Part shown: positions 12,967 to 21,762 of the stretch, in pieces | How the letters are laid out: every line of letters starts with the position of its first letter | Numbering within the stretch: position 1 is the stretch's first letter | From: an uncultured Clostridia bacterium | GTDB taxonomy: Bacteria > Bacillota > Clostridia > Oscillospirales > Oscillospiraceae | Length of the DNA stretch: 21,818 nucleotides | Direction of reading: 5' to 3' | Assembly: GCA_947383645.1 (NCBI GenBank) | Contig: CANDEH010000032.1 | Span: 1-21,818 of the forward strand | Translations under genes and position numbers: made by a program | Notes under the pieces: model-generated | What the model was told of the DNA's origin: nothing | The model's database searches: none | Seen by the model: the letters and a program-made list of their open reading frames with translations, nothing else

Positions 12967-14622
12967 TTACTCCGCGCTGATGGGATGGATATAGCGCAGG
13001 TCCCCAATGCCGTATGCGTGGGGCTCAATGCCGGTGAGGGTGGAGCGGATGCCGTAGACCATCTGGGGGCAGGCGAAGGAGATCCAGGGGACGTCCTGGC
13101 GCCAGAGACTTTGAATCTCCGCATAGTAGGCACTGCGCTGCTCCTGGTCGGTGGAGGTGGCGGCCAGCGCCAGCAGCTCATCCACCCGCTCGTTCTTATA
13201 CTGGCAGTCGTTGTTGTAGTAGTTCAGGGAGGAGTCCAGCCGGTCGTGCCACCAGAAGGCGTCGCCGCTGGAGGAGGAGTAGCGGCCCACATAGGCGGTG
13301 TAGTCCCCCGCGTCGGTCTTGGCGTAGACGGAGTTGGCGTCCATCACACGGACATTGGCGGTGATCCCCACCTTGGCCAGCGCATTGGCGGTCATCTCGG
13401 CCATCTGCATCCAGGCGGCGGTGTCGACGCACAGCAGTTCAAAGGTGAAGCCGTCCTCATAGCCGGCCTCCTTTAAAAGGGCCTTGGCCTTTTCCACATC
13501 ATAGCTGTAGGCCTCGTCCCCCTGGGGAGCGGAGTAGACGCTGAGGCTGTTGGGCCAGCAGGAGTCCGCCACCAGCGCGGTGCCGGAGAAGGCCAGATCC
13601 ACCATACTCTCCAGGTCCAGCGCATAGAGCATGGCCTTGCGCACCCGCGGGTCGTCGAAGGGTTTGACCTTGTTGTTCAGGGACATGTGGATCAGCTGGA
13701 AGCTGGGGAAGGCGACAAGGCTGCTGGTGGGGGCGTCAATAAGGGACTGGAAGCTGGAGGTGTCCACGTCAAAGATCACATCCACCTCCCCGGACTCCAG
13801 GCTCAGCGCCCGGGTCACATCGTCGGAGATGTTGCGGATCAGAAGGTTGGGATAGTAGGGCATCTCCCCCCAGTAGTCCTCGTTGGGGACGTAGGAGAGG
13901 TGGTCGCCGGCCACCCACTCCACCAGCTTGTAGGGGCCGGTGCCGCCGGTGGGATTCCGGGCGTAATCCTCGGGGCCCTGCTCCTCATAGGCCTGGCGGC
14001 TGAGGATATAGCCCACGTTGGGGTTGGACAGGTGGTCCAACAGGGCACCCAGGGGGTGATAGGTGGCAAGGTCCACGGTATACGCGTCCACCGCCTTGCA
14101 GCGGCTGACGTCGAAAACCCTCCAGAGGAACTCGGCAATGGGCCGGGTACTGCCGTACTCCACGCACCAGAGCACGTCGTCGGCCGTGATCTCGTAGCCG
14201 GCGTGACACCGGACCCCCTGGCGCAGGTGGAGACGGATGGTGGTATCGTCCAGCATCTCCCAGCTCTCCGCCAGAGCCGGCTCATACTCGCCGGTAAAGG
14301 CGTTGTAGTTGATGAGCGTCTCATAGATCGGGCGGCAGGCGATGATGGTGGGAAGGCGGTTCCCATCGGCGGGATAGAGGGTGTTGGGCTCTCCGCCCAT
14401 GGCCACAGTCAGCGTATCGGGCGTGGCGGTCTCGGAAAAGCCCGCTGGGGGTTCGGAGGCGTAGACCGTCACATCGGCGCCGTAGGCGGGATAATTGGTG
14501 ATGGCTCCATGCTGCCCGCCGCCCTCTCCGCCGGTGCCGGGACTGTCCTTGGAACCGCAGCCGGCCAGCAGGGATACCAGCATTGCGCCGGCAAGAAGCA
14601 GTGCAAAAAGCTTTCTTGTCAT
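12967..14622 (-). CDS. Lipoprotein solute-binding protein, peptide/nickel type (SBP_bac_5)
   Basis: A 551-residue extracellular binding protein of the DppA/OppA family. It has an N-terminal lipoprotein signal with lipobox LLAGC (acylated Cys22), a Gly/Ser-rich linker, and then the family-5 fold. Typical elements include the early PDTLTVAMGGEPNTLYP stretch, LAESWEMLDDTTIRLHLRQG and GTGPYKLVEW. It would sit on the outer face of the membrane and deliver peptides to the permeases encoded upstream. ATG 14622 is preferred because GAGGG lies 7 bases upstream; an adjacent ATG at 14625 is also possible. It comes 43 bases after the second ATPase gene. Ligand specificity cannot be read from sequence. 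Confidence 0.92.
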   Translation of the reverse strand: MTRKLFALLLAGAMLVSLLAGCGSKDSPGTGGEGGGQHGAITNYPAYGADVTVYASEPPAGFSETATPDTLTVAMGGEPNTLYPADGNRLPTIIACRPIYETLINYNAFTGEYEPALAESWEMLDDTTIRLHLRQGVRCHAGYEITADDVLWCVEYGSTRPIAEFLWRVFDVSRCKAVDAYTVDLATYHPLGALLDHLSNPNVGYILSRQAYEEQGPEDYARNPTGGTGPYKLVEWVAGDHLSYVPNEDYWGEMPYYPNLLIRNISDDVTRALSLESGEVDVIFDVDTSSFQSLIDAPTSSLVAFPSFQLIHMSLNNKVKPFDDPRVRKAMLYALDLESMVDLAFSGTALVADSCWPNSLSVYSAPQGDEAYSYDVEKAKALLKEAGYEDGFTFELLCVDTAAWMQMAEMTANALAKVGITANVRVMDANSVYAKTDAGDYTAYVGRYSSSSGDAFWWHDRLDSSLNYYNNDCQYKNERVDELLALAATSTDQEQRSAYYAEIQSLWRQDVPWISFACPQMVYGIRSTLTGIEPHAYGIGDLRYIHPISAE

Positions 14623-14665
14623 CATAATTCCCTCTTTTCTCTTAATATTTACGCATATGCGCAGT

Positions 14666-15628
14666 TCATGAAGGGATTTCTCCGCAGAGGTGGCAGGCCA
14701 CCACATGACCCGGCGCCACCTCCCGAAGCTCTGGAGAGGTTTCGAAGCAGGCGGGACAGGCTCTGGGACAGCGGGGGGCAAAGCGGCAGCCCGGCTTGGG
14801 GTCGATGGGGGAGGACAGCTCTCCTTTGAGGAGAATCCGCCCCTCGGCGGCGTGGGGCGTGGGGATGGGGATGGCGGAGAGCAGGGCCTGGGTGTAGGGG
14901 TGGCAGGTGCTGCGGAAGAGCTCCTCTGTGGAGCACTTCTCCACCATCTTGCCCAGATACATCACGCAGATATCGTCGGAGACATGCTTGACCACGGACA
15001 AATCGTGGGTGATGAACAGGTATGTCAGCCCCATCTCCTCCTGCAAATCCTGCATCAGGTTGAGAATTTGGGCCTGAATGGACACATCCAGGGCGGAGAC
15101 CGGCTCATCGCAGACGATGAACTTCGGCCTCAGCGCCAGCGCCCGGGCCACGCCGATGCGCTGGCGGCGGCCGCCGTCCAGCTCGTGGGGATAGCTGCGG
15201 GCGAGGCGGGAGGCCAGTCCAACCGCGTCCATCAGCTGCTCCACATACCTCTTTCGCTCCGCCGGGTCCGGGTGGGTATGGAAGATCAGCAGGGGCTCGG
15301 TGATAATATCCTCCACGGTCATGCGGGGGTTCAGGGAGGAGTAGGGGTCCTGAAAGATAATCTGCATCTGCTGGCGGCTGTTTTTGAAGGCCTTGGAGTC
15401 CATATGGGAGATGTCCTCTCCCTCAAAGAAGATCTCCCCCTCTGTGGGTGGGATCAGGTGCAGGATCGTCCGGCCCAGTGTGCTCTTCCCGCAGCCGGAC
15501 TCCCCCACAACGCCGAGGGTCCTGCCCGCCTGGATGGAAAAGCTGACATCGTCCACCGCGTGGAGCTGTCCTCTGGGCGTCTTAAAGAACTTTTTCAAGT
15601 GCCTGACATCCAACAGTGCGGCGCTCAT
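14666..15628 (-). CDS. Oligopeptide/dipeptide ABC transporter ATP-binding protein (OppF/DppF type)
   Basis: A 320-residue ATPase that powers peptide import with its partner ATPase. Walker A is GESGCGKST (42-50), the Q-loop is IFQDPYSS (about 91-98) and Walker B is FIVCDEP (170-176). The H-loop is ITHDLS. The ABC signature reads LDGGRRQR (150-157) instead of LSGGQRQR. The Ser-to-Asp form also occurs in other clostridial OppF proteins as far as I recall. A C-terminal cysteine-rich tail (CRFAPRCPRACPAC) is typical of OppD/OppF. The start codon overlaps the stop of the preceding ATPase gene by 4 bases (ATGA), so the two are translationally coupled. Confidence 0.93.
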   Translation of the reverse strand: MSAALLDVRHLKKFFKTPRGQLHAVDDVSFSIQAGRTLGVVGESGCGKSTLGRTILHLIPPTEGEIFFEGEDISHMDSKAFKNSRQQMQIIFQDPYSSLNPRMTVEDIITEPLLIFHTHPDPAERKRYVEQLMDAVGLASRLARSYPHELDGGRRQRIGVARALALRPKFIVCDEPVSALDVSIQAQILNLMQDLQEEMGLTYLFITHDLSVVKHVSDDICVMYLGKMVEKCSTEELFRSTCHPYTQALLSAIPIPTPHAAEGRILLKGELSSPIDPKPGCRFAPRCPRACPACFETSPELREVAPGHVVACHLCGEIPS

Positions 15629-16599
15629 ATCCCCACACCTCCCTCCTCAAACTGCCGGCAGCGGACGAAATGTCCCGACTCCACCTCTGTAAGGCCCGGC
15701 TCCCCCTCCTTACACCGGCCGCCGCAGTGGTCGCAGCGGTCATAGAAGGAGCAATAGGGCGGCAGGTCCGCAGGATTGGGGACCAGTCCCTTGATGGAGC
15801 GCAGCCGGCGCACAGACTCCGTCAGACTGGGCAGAGAGCCGAACAGCCCCAGGGTATAGGGGTGGCGGGCCCGGAAAAAGATCTGGTTCAGGGAGCCGTA
15901 CTCCACAATCTGTCCGGCGTAGATCACCGCCACCTTGCTGCAGACCTCCGCCACCACGCCGAGGTCGTGGGTGATGAGAATCATGGCGGTGTGCATCCGG
16001 GCCTGCAGGCTGCGGATCATGTCAAGAACCTGGGCCTGAATGGTGACATCCAGCGCGGTGGTGGGCTCGTCGGCGATGAGGAGCCTGGGGTTGCAGGCCA
16101 GCGCCGTGGCAATGACCACCCGCTGCTTCATCCCGCCGGAGAACTGGTGGGGGTAGTCGTAGTACCGCTCCGCTGTGATCCCCACCATCTCCAGCATCTC
16201 GCAGGCCCTTGTCATGGCATCCTGCCGGCTGAGCTTCTGGTGGAGGCGGATTACCTCGGAGACCTGCTCCCCCACGGTCAGCGACGGGTTCAGCGCCGTC
16301 ATGGGGTCCTGGAAGATCATGGAGATCTTGTTGCCGCGGATCCTGCGCATCTCCGCCGCGGGAAGTGCGAGGAGATTCCGCCCCTCGAACTCCACCTCCC
16401 CCTGTATGATGCGGCCCGGCGGGGAGGGGATCAGACCCAGCAGGCCCAGCGCCGTGGTGGTCTTGCCCGCGCCGGTCTCCCCCACCAGACCGAGGGTCTC
16501 CCCCTCATCCACGGTAAAGGAGATGCCGTTGACCGCCTCCACCACGCTCTCCTCCGTCTCGTAGTGGATGATCAGATCCTTTACTTGTAAAAGAGCCAT
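15625..16599 (-). CDS. Oligopeptide/dipeptide ABC transporter ATP-binding protein (OppD/DppD type)
   Basis: A 324-residue ATPase with Walker A GETGAGKTT (40-48), Q-loop IFQDPMTALNP (95-105), signature FSGGMKQR (153-160), Walker B LLIADEP (173-179), the D-loop TALDVTIQ and H-loop ITHDLG. It ends in the OppD-type cysteine-rich tail (YCSFYDRCDHCGGRC). It forms the heterodimeric motor with the gene that follows. An AAGGAG ribosome site lies just upstream of ATG 16599. It is 12 bases after the second permease gene. Confidence 0.94.
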   Translation of the reverse strand: MALLQVKDLIIHYETEESVVEAVNGISFTVDEGETLGLVGETGAGKTTTALGLLGLIPSPPGRIIQGEVEFEGRNLLALPAAEMRRIRGNKISMIFQDPMTALNPSLTVGEQVSEVIRLHQKLSRQDAMTRACEMLEMVGITAERYYDYPHQFSGGMKQRVVIATALACNPRLLIADEPTTALDVTIQAQVLDMIRSLQARMHTAMILITHDLGVVAEVCSKVAVIYAGQIVEYGSLNQIFFRARHPYTLGLFGSLPSLTESVRRLRSIKGLVPNPADLPPYCSFYDRCDHCGGRCKEGEPGLTEVESGHFVRCRQFEEGGVGI

Positions 16600-16611
16600 T
16601 CGCGTCTCTCC

Positions 16612-17517
16612 TTATCTCTTCAGCTTCGGGTCCATGGCGTCCCGCAGGCCGTCGCCCAGAAGGTTGAGCCCAAACACCGTAATCATAATCATCAGCCCCG
16701 GGAAGGTGACAATGTACCAGTATTTGCGGATGTACTGCCGCCCAGCATTGAGCATATAGCCCCACTCCGCCGTGGGCGGCGTAACACCGACGCCGATGAA
16801 GCTCAGCGCCGCGCCGGAGATGATGGCGCTGGCCATGCCAAAGGTGGCCTGCACAATAATCGGGGCGATGGCGTTGGGCAGCATGTGCCGCAGCATCTGG
16901 CGCATGGGGCTGCCGCCGATGGCCCGGATGGCCTCCATGTACTCCTGGTTGCGCACAGTCAGCGCCGCGGCCCGGACCACCCGGGCGTAGCCGGGCACCT
17001 GACTGATGGCGATGGCGATGGCCAGATTGAACAGCCCCGTCCCCAGCGCCGAGGCGATGGCGATGGCCAGCAGAAAACTGGGCAGGGCATAGAAAATATC
17101 CATAATGCGCATGATGGTCTCGTCAATCTTCCCGCCGTAGTAGGCCGCGGCCAGTCCGCTGGCGCCGCCGATGACAACGGACATCACCACGGAGAGCGTG
17201 CCGATGAGCAGAGAGGTCCTTGCCCCGTAGATAATGCGGCTGAGGATGTCCCGGCCGTAGTTGTCCGTCCCCATAGGATGCTCCGCGCAGGGAAAAATAA
17301 AGGCGTCCTCATAGATCTGCTCATCCTCCCCATAGGGGGCGATATACTGGGGGAATAGGGCCAGGACCAGGAGCGCCGCCACAATGATTAGCCCAAACAT
17401 GGCCGCCTTGTTTCGCCGCATCCGGTACCAGGCTTCGCTCCAGGGGCCGGTTTTTCTGGGGCGCTTTTTCCGCTGCCTCTGTAGCTTTTCCATCGCCGGC
17501 GTCTGCATTTTAGCCAT
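16612..17517 (-). CDS. Oligopeptide/dipeptide ABC transporter permease (OppC/DppC type)
   Basis: A 301-residue integral membrane protein of the binding-protein-dependent permease family. A basic cytoplasmic N-terminus precedes the first membrane segment (about 39-58). The external loop with HPMGTDNYGRDILSRIIYGA (about 80-99) is characteristic of OppC/DppC. Further membrane segments lie in the core. The EAA motif that docks the ATPases is EAIRAIGGSPMRQMLRHMLP (about 194-213). The start is supported by a strong AAGGAGGTG site. It overlaps the end of the first permease gene by 8 bases. Confidence 0.94.
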   Translation of the reverse strand: MAKMQTPAMEKLQRQRKKRPRKTGPWSEAWYRMRRNKAAMFGLIIVAALLVLALFPQYIAPYGEDEQIYEDAFIFPCAEHPMGTDNYGRDILSRIIYGARTSLLIGTLSVVMSVVIGGASGLAAAYYGGKIDETIMRIMDIFYALPSFLLAIAIASALGTGLFNLAIAIAISQVPGYARVVRAAALTVRNQEYMEAIRAIGGSPMRQMLRHMLPNAIAPIIVQATFGMASAIISGAALSFIGVGVTPPTAEWGYMLNAGRQYIRKYWYIVTFPGLMIMITVFGLNLLGDGLRDAMDPKLKR

Positions 17518-18490
17518 TGCTCTCCACCTCCTTCCCCCGCTTCTCCCGCTTCGTCCGGCCGCCGCTGTACATGGCCTTCACCCGCGGGTCCACAAAGGCG
17601 TACAGAATATCCGTCAGGATGGTCACAAAGCAGAACATGAAGGCCATCACCAGTACACCGCCCTGCACCACCGGGTAGTTCCGGGCGGTGATGGCGTCCA
17701 GCAGGTATTTCCCCAGCCCGGGGATGGCAAACACCGACTCGGTGACCGCCGCGCCGCCCAGGAGCAGCCCCACATTCATGCCGATCACCGTCAGGATGGG
17801 AATCAGGGCGTTTTTCAGCGCGTGCTTGCGGATAATGGTTCCCTCGGAGAGGCCCTTGGCCCGGGCGGACTGGATGTAGTCCTGGTGGATCACGTCCAGC
17901 ATACTGGAGCGGGTCATACGCATAATCTGCGCGGCATTTGCCGTGCCGATGGTGAAGGTCGGCAAAATCCAGTACAGCGGCCCGTAAAAGCCGGAGCCGG
18001 GGAGCAGCTTCCAGTAGACCGAGAAGAGCAGAATGCTCATCAGCCCCTGCCAGAAGGTGGGCATGGACACGCCGATCAGACCCACGGCATTGCAGATATT
18101 GTCCAGGAAAGAATACTGCCGCGTGGCGGAGACGACCCCCAGCGGCACGCCGACGATCACCATAAAAGCGGTGCTCAGGGCGGTGAGGAGCAGCGTGGTG
18201 GGCAGGCGGTCCATCACCTCGCTTAGCACAGGCTGCTTGGTCGAGTAGGAGGTTCCCAGATCGCCCTTGGTCACCAGATCAAACACGTAACTTCCAAAGC
18301 GGACGAGGAAGGGCCGGTTCAGCCCCATCTCCTCCCGCAGCGCCGCAATGTCGGCCTCGGTGGCGTTGTCGCCGGCCAGCTCCCGGGCAGGATCCCCCGG
18401 CGTGATCTCATTCAGAGTGAAGATAATAAAAATAACACCGAGAAGGACAGGAATCAGCATCAACAGCCGTTTTGCGATGTATCTCCACAT
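17510..18490 (-). CDS. Oligopeptide/dipeptide ABC transporter permease (OppB/DppB type)
   Basis: A 326-residue permease, first gene of the operon. The N-terminus MWRYIAKRLLMLIPVLLGV is the standard OppB/DppB opening with the first membrane segment. It is followed by TPGDPA and the long external loop containing LGLNRPF-like EEMGLNRPFLVRFG. The EAA motif is QSARAKGLSEGTIIRKHALK (about 210-229). ATG 18490 is chosen over in-frame upstream codons because AAGGAG lies about 10 bases before it and upstream residues are not conserved-looking. A promoter reading leftward lies about 110 bases upstream and is shared with the divergent sensor kinase. Confidence 0.94.
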   Translation of the reverse strand: MWRYIAKRLLMLIPVLLGVIFIIFTLNEITPGDPARELAGDNATEADIAALREEMGLNRPFLVRFGSYVFDLVTKGDLGTSYSTKQPVLSEVMDRLPTTLLLTALSTAFMVIVGVPLGVVSATRQYSFLDNICNAVGLIGVSMPTFWQGLMSILLFSVYWKLLPGSGFYGPLYWILPTFTIGTANAAQIMRMTRSSMLDVIHQDYIQSARAKGLSEGTIIRKHALKNALIPILTVIGMNVGLLLGGAAVTESVFAIPGLGKYLLDAITARNYPVVQGGVLVMAFMFCFVTILTDILYAFVDPRVKAMYSGGRTKREKRGKEVESNG

Positions 18491-18576
18491 AGGCAACTCT
18501 CTCCTTATCTGAGCGGCGGGCCGGCACGTATCTGGATAAATTTCCCAGAATCTGTGCGGGCGTCGGGTGAATGCTC

Positions 18577-18605
18577 TTGTATACCAGCCGGTTTTATGAT
18601 AATAT
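18577..18605 (+). promoter_or_regulatory. Predicted promoter of the sensor kinase / response regulator genes
   Basis: -35 TTGTAT (18577-18582) and -10 TAATAT (18600-18605) with a 17-base spacer; the start would be near 18612. Its -10 box overlaps that of the opposite promoter by two bases. Confidence 0.6.
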
Positions 18606-18632
18606 AATAAAAAATTATGCACGGTTCGTAAA
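18604..18632 (-). promoter_or_regulatory. Predicted promoter of the peptide-transport operon
   Basis: On the minus strand, -35 TTTACG (18632-18627) and -10 TATTAT (18609-18604) with a 17-base spacer; the start would be near 18597. The -35 box is weak, as expected of an activator-dependent promoter. Confidence 0.6.
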
Positions 18633-18650
18633 CCGAGGATATTTCGGTTT
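18630..18650. promoter_or_regulatory. Inverted repeat at the operon -35 box
   Basis: AAACCGA (18630-18636) and TCGGTTT (18644-18650) form a 7-bp dyad around a 7-base centre. It overlaps the -35 of the leftward promoter and lies in the leader of the kinase gene. It is a candidate site for the divergently encoded AraC-type regulator, or a small leader hairpin. Confidence 0.45.
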
Positions 18651-18684
18651 CTCCCGCGATTTTTAGGTATTAGGGGTTTCTGTC

Positions 18685-20490
18685 ATGGTTTCCAAGATTC
18701 GAGAGGGCTTTTGCAACCTGAGCATCCGTGCAAAATATGTGCTCACGTTATACACAGTCCTGTTGATCCTCTTTCTCCTCCTTGCGGCGACGCTGCTTTG
18801 CATCGCCCGGCGGAACGCCGAACAGGACGCCCTGAACTCCGTGGCAAAATCGGCCTCCTACAGCAACCTGATTATAGAGAAGGAGCAGCAGTACCTGTAC
18901 GGCATCGCCTCCTACTATGCGATCACCGAGGAGGTGCAGCAGCTCATTGGCGACAGCAACGAGCACAACACCAGGGGGTCGCTGCCCCAGGCGGTGCTCG
19001 ATCTCAGCCAGCGGCAGAGCTATGTCCTCAGCCTCGCCTTCTATAACGGACGGGGCCAGGTCATTGACTACTTCTCCATTGACGGGTCCTACGGGGCCGT
19101 CAACCAGAATGTGGATGACCCAAGCCGCCCCATCAGCCAGCTGATGGAGGGAAAATCCTCCTACCTGTGGGAGTATATTCCCAAGGGCGACACCGTCTAT
19201 ATGACCCACGACCGCTCCCCCAAGCTCTGCCTCTGGTATGTGGTTCGGGACAACGGGCCGCAGAAGCCCATCGGCGCCATTGCCATCACCGTGGACTCCC
19301 GCAAGCTGCTCCCCGACCAGTACCAGACCCTTGACCTCAACGACAATCTTCTCATCCTCGACACCCAGAAGCGGCAGGTCTTCGGCCGGACAGAGCTGGC
19401 CCAGAATATGACGATGAAAGAGATCAACCATCTGATCGGCAGCATCAAGCCCTACCGGAACACGGGAGGATTCCCCGTCCACATCAACGGGCGGGCGTAT
19501 TTCGCGGCCTACTCCAGGCTCCGCTCCACCACCCTGGTCAGCTTCGCCCTGATCGAGGACCGCCTGCTGCCCGACAATATCAACGCCTTCTTTACGGCGG
19601 CCCTGGCGGGGGTCTGTCTGCTCTGCGTATCCATCCTGCCGATTCTTCTTCTGGTCACCCGCTTCCTCACCGGCCCCCTCCGCCAGCTGGCGGAGTCTAT
19701 GGAGCAGTTTTCGGAGGGTGATCTGACCACACAGGTCCACTTCCGGGGACACGACGAGATCGGGCAGCTGGGAAAGATCTTCAACGAGATGGTTCAGGAG
19801 AACAAGCGCCTGATCGAGGAGTCCTATCTGCTGACAATCCGCACGCAGGAGGCGGAGCTGGCCAAGCTACAGGCGCAGATCAACCCCCACTTCATCTACA
19901 ACACCATCAACGCCATCCAGTGGACGGCCATTGACAGGGACGAGCCGGAAATTGCGGAGATGGCCTACTCGGTGGGGCAGGTGTTCCGCCTGAGTCTCAG
20001 CGGCGGCCAGGAATTTGTCACCGTGGCCGCCGAGCAGGAGCTGCTGTACTTCTATCTCTCTCTACAGGAAAAGCGATTTGAGGACCGGCTCTCCTATACG
20101 CTGAATTTCGCGCCGGAACTCCTGTCCGTCAAAATTCCCAAGCTGCTGATCCAGCCGCTGGTGGAAAATGCCAGCGTCCACGGCGCGGCCGACGCCCGCT
20201 CCCGCGTCCATATCACCGTCAACGTCACCCGGTCGGAGACGGGGCGCATCCATATCGAGGTGAGCGACGACGGTGTGGGCATCCCCCCGAAGATCCTGGC
20301 GCTGCTCCCCGACCGGCTTCCCAAGAACCCGGAGGGCCCCTCCTCCCACTTTGCGCTGCGAAATATCAGCAGACGTCTTCAGCTCTACTACGGCAGCGAC
20401 TATGTGTTTCATATCGACAGCACGCCCCATATTGGAACCGATATTGTCATCGACCTCCCCGCCTCCCTTCCGGCGGCGGAGAGGATATAA
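18685..20490 (+). CDS. YesM-type sensor histidine kinase
   Basis: A 601-residue membrane kinase of the LytS/YesM class (His_kinase PF06580 architecture). Membrane segment 1 (about 19-41) and segment 2 (about 302-325) flank a large extracytoplasmic sensor region (about 42-300, dCache-like in layout). A HAMP linker (326-378) leads into the kinase core. The phospho-acceptor is His402 in QINPHFIYNTINA. The N-box is QPLVENASVHG (490-500), the G1 box is DDGVGI (528-533), and FALRNISRRLQLYYG closes the ATP lid region. It would autophosphorylate on an extracellular cue and pass the phosphate to the regulator encoded 12 bases downstream. The ATG at 18685 has AGGGG 8 bases upstream. Divergence from the transport operon suggests that operon is its target. 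Confidence 0.94.
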   Translation: MVSKIREGFCNLSIRAKYVLTLYTVLLILFLLLAATLLCIARRNAEQDALNSVAKSASYSNLIIEKEQQYLYGIASYYAITEEVQQLIGDSNEHNTRGSLPQAVLDLSQRQSYVLSLAFYNGRGQVIDYFSIDGSYGAVNQNVDDPSRPISQLMEGKSSYLWEYIPKGDTVYMTHDRSPKLCLWYVVRDNGPQKPIGAIAITVDSRKLLPDQYQTLDLNDNLLILDTQKRQVFGRTELAQNMTMKEINHLIGSIKPYRNTGGFPVHINGRAYFAAYSRLRSTTLVSFALIEDRLLPDNINAFFTAALAGVCLLCVSILPILLLVTRFLTGPLRQLAESMEQFSEGDLTTQVHFRGHDEIGQLGKIFNEMVQENKRLIEESYLLTIRTQEAELAKLQAQINPHFIYNTINAIQWTAIDRDEPEIAEMAYSVGQVFRLSLSGGQEFVTVAAEQELLYFYLSLQEKRFEDRLSYTLNFAPELLSVKIPKLLIQPLVENASVHGAADARSRVHITVNVTRSETGRIHIEVSDDGVGIPPKILALLPDRLPKNPEGPSSHFALRNISRRLQLYYGSDYVFHIDSTPHIGTDIVIDLPASLPAAERI

Positions 20491-20502
20491 GGAGAACAGG
20501 AT

Positions 20503-21609
20503 ATGCTTCGCTTGCTCATCGCCGACGATGAAAAGGACGCCCGGGACAAGACCGTCCGCTGTATTGATAAGCTGCAAAACGGGTTTACCGTGGTGGGGAC
20601 CGCCTCCGACGGGTACGAGGCCTACCAGCAGATCTGTACACTGCGCCCGGACATCGTTCTGATCGACATTGCCATGCCGGGGCTCTCCGGGCTCGACGTC
20701 ATCAAGCGGGTGAAGAAAGAGGCCCTCCCGGCGGTGTTTATCATCATCAGCAGCTATCAGGAGTTCTCCTACGCCAGGGATGCTCTGCGCCTGGAGGTGG
20801 AGGACTATCTGCTCAAGCCGTTTCTGCCGGCCGACGTATGCAATGCCGTGTACAAGGCAGCCAAGCATCTGGAGCTGCTGCGTCTGCTGCCCGCCCTGCA
20901 GAGCGACCCGTCCCCGGCGCCCCAGAATCTATCCATCGCCCAGCGCATGAAATCCCCCCTGACCTACCCCTTTGAACAGGAGAAGATGCTGCTGGATCTT
21001 CTGCGCTTCGACGGGGATCCGCCCCGGATCGACAAAACCATGGAGGACTTCATCCACTCGGTGCGGGAGAATAACGCTCTCCCCGGCGCGGCTGTCGACT
21101 GCTATGCCATCCTCTACGTGGAGCTGTGCCGGCTGATTGCCGACTTTCAAATGGAGATCGGGGACGTACCGCCGCCCGCAGCGGCGGCAGAGGGGGAGGC
21201 GTACAGCGACGCGCTGGAGTTTTACCTGAAGGAGCTGTGCCGGCAGATCAATCTCCGCCTGCGGGGACAGAGCGCCTCCAGCGCATTTCTCTCCGCCGCC
21301 GCCAGATATGTAAAAAGCTGTTACCGCCAGGAGCTGACCCTCGGCGAGGTGGCCGCCCACGTGGGAGTTTCCCCGGCCTATCTCAGCACCCAGTTTCACC
21401 AGGTCATGGGAATCCGCTTTGTGGACTATATCCACAAGGTGCGCATAGAGAACGCCAAGCAGATCATCGCTGCACAGCCCTATCTGAAGGGATACGAGGT
21501 GGGAGATCTGGTGGGCTACCAGTCAGCCAAGTATTTTTACCAGAAGTTCAACGACGTGACCGGCGTCACCTTCAACCAGTACCGGGGCCAATTCCTCTCG
21601 GACAGTTGA
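20503..21609 (+). CDS. YesN-type response regulator (receiver + AraC DNA-binding domain)
   Basis: A 368-residue regulator. The receiver domain (1-120) has acidic residues D8 D9, phospho-acceptor Asp55 in VLIDIAMPG, and Lys105 in LLKPF. A middle region (about 125-260) has no recognised motif. The C-terminal AraC/XylS domain (about 263-365) has two helix-turn-helix units, seen as TLGEVAAHVGVSPAYLSTQF and the VGYQSAKYFYQKFNDVTGVT-like second unit ending in FNQYR. AAGGAG (20489-20494) overlaps the kinase stop and is 8 bases from the ATG, so the two genes form one operon. It is expected to activate the divergent transporter operon when phosphorylated. Confidence 0.94.
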   Translation: MLRLLIADDEKDARDKTVRCIDKLQNGFTVVGTASDGYEAYQQICTLRPDIVLIDIAMPGLSGLDVIKRVKKEALPAVFIIISSYQEFSYARDALRLEVEDYLLKPFLPADVCNAVYKAAKHLELLRLLPALQSDPSPAPQNLSIAQRMKSPLTYPFEQEKMLLDLLRFDGDPPRIDKTMEDFIHSVRENNALPGAAVDCYAILYVELCRLIADFQMEIGDVPPPAAAAEGEAYSDALEFYLKELCRQINLRLRGQSASSAFLSAAARYVKSCYRQELTLGEVAAHVGVSPAYLSTQFHQVMGIRFVDYIHKVRIENAKQIIAAQPYLKGYEVGDLVGYQSAKYFYQKFNDVTGVTFNQYRGQFLSDS

Positions 21610-21639
21610 CCGCCGCCTCCCGCCGCTTGATCCGGTACA

Positions 21640-21656
21640 GCCGGGCCGATCCCGGC
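21640..21656 (+). terminator. Small GC hairpin after the response regulator
   Basis: GCCGGG (21640-21645) pairs with CCCGGC (21651-21656). No T run follows directly; the nearest are T5 and T6 runs 40 to 80 bases further. It is a weak candidate terminator. The remainder of 21610-21762 shows no supported gene. Confidence 0.3.
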
Positions 21657-21762
21657 CAGGAGCGCGGAAAACGCAAGTTCTGCCCCCCGGCGCGGCTTTT
21701 TGGGGCTGCTGTATGTGAGTAGTATCGGCCAGCAGGTTTTTTACCTTGTCCGCTTTCCCCGG

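Noticed and set aside
13687..16590. Long plus-strand open frames (13687-14829, 14690-15745, 15616-16590)
   Set aside because: They are antisense to clear transporter genes with full motifs, and their translations are low-complexity (Gly/His/Val/Gln-rich).
17384..18226. A 280-codon plus-strand open frame
   Set aside because: It is antisense to the two permeases, and its translation is His/Gly/Asp/Gln-rich without a fold signature.
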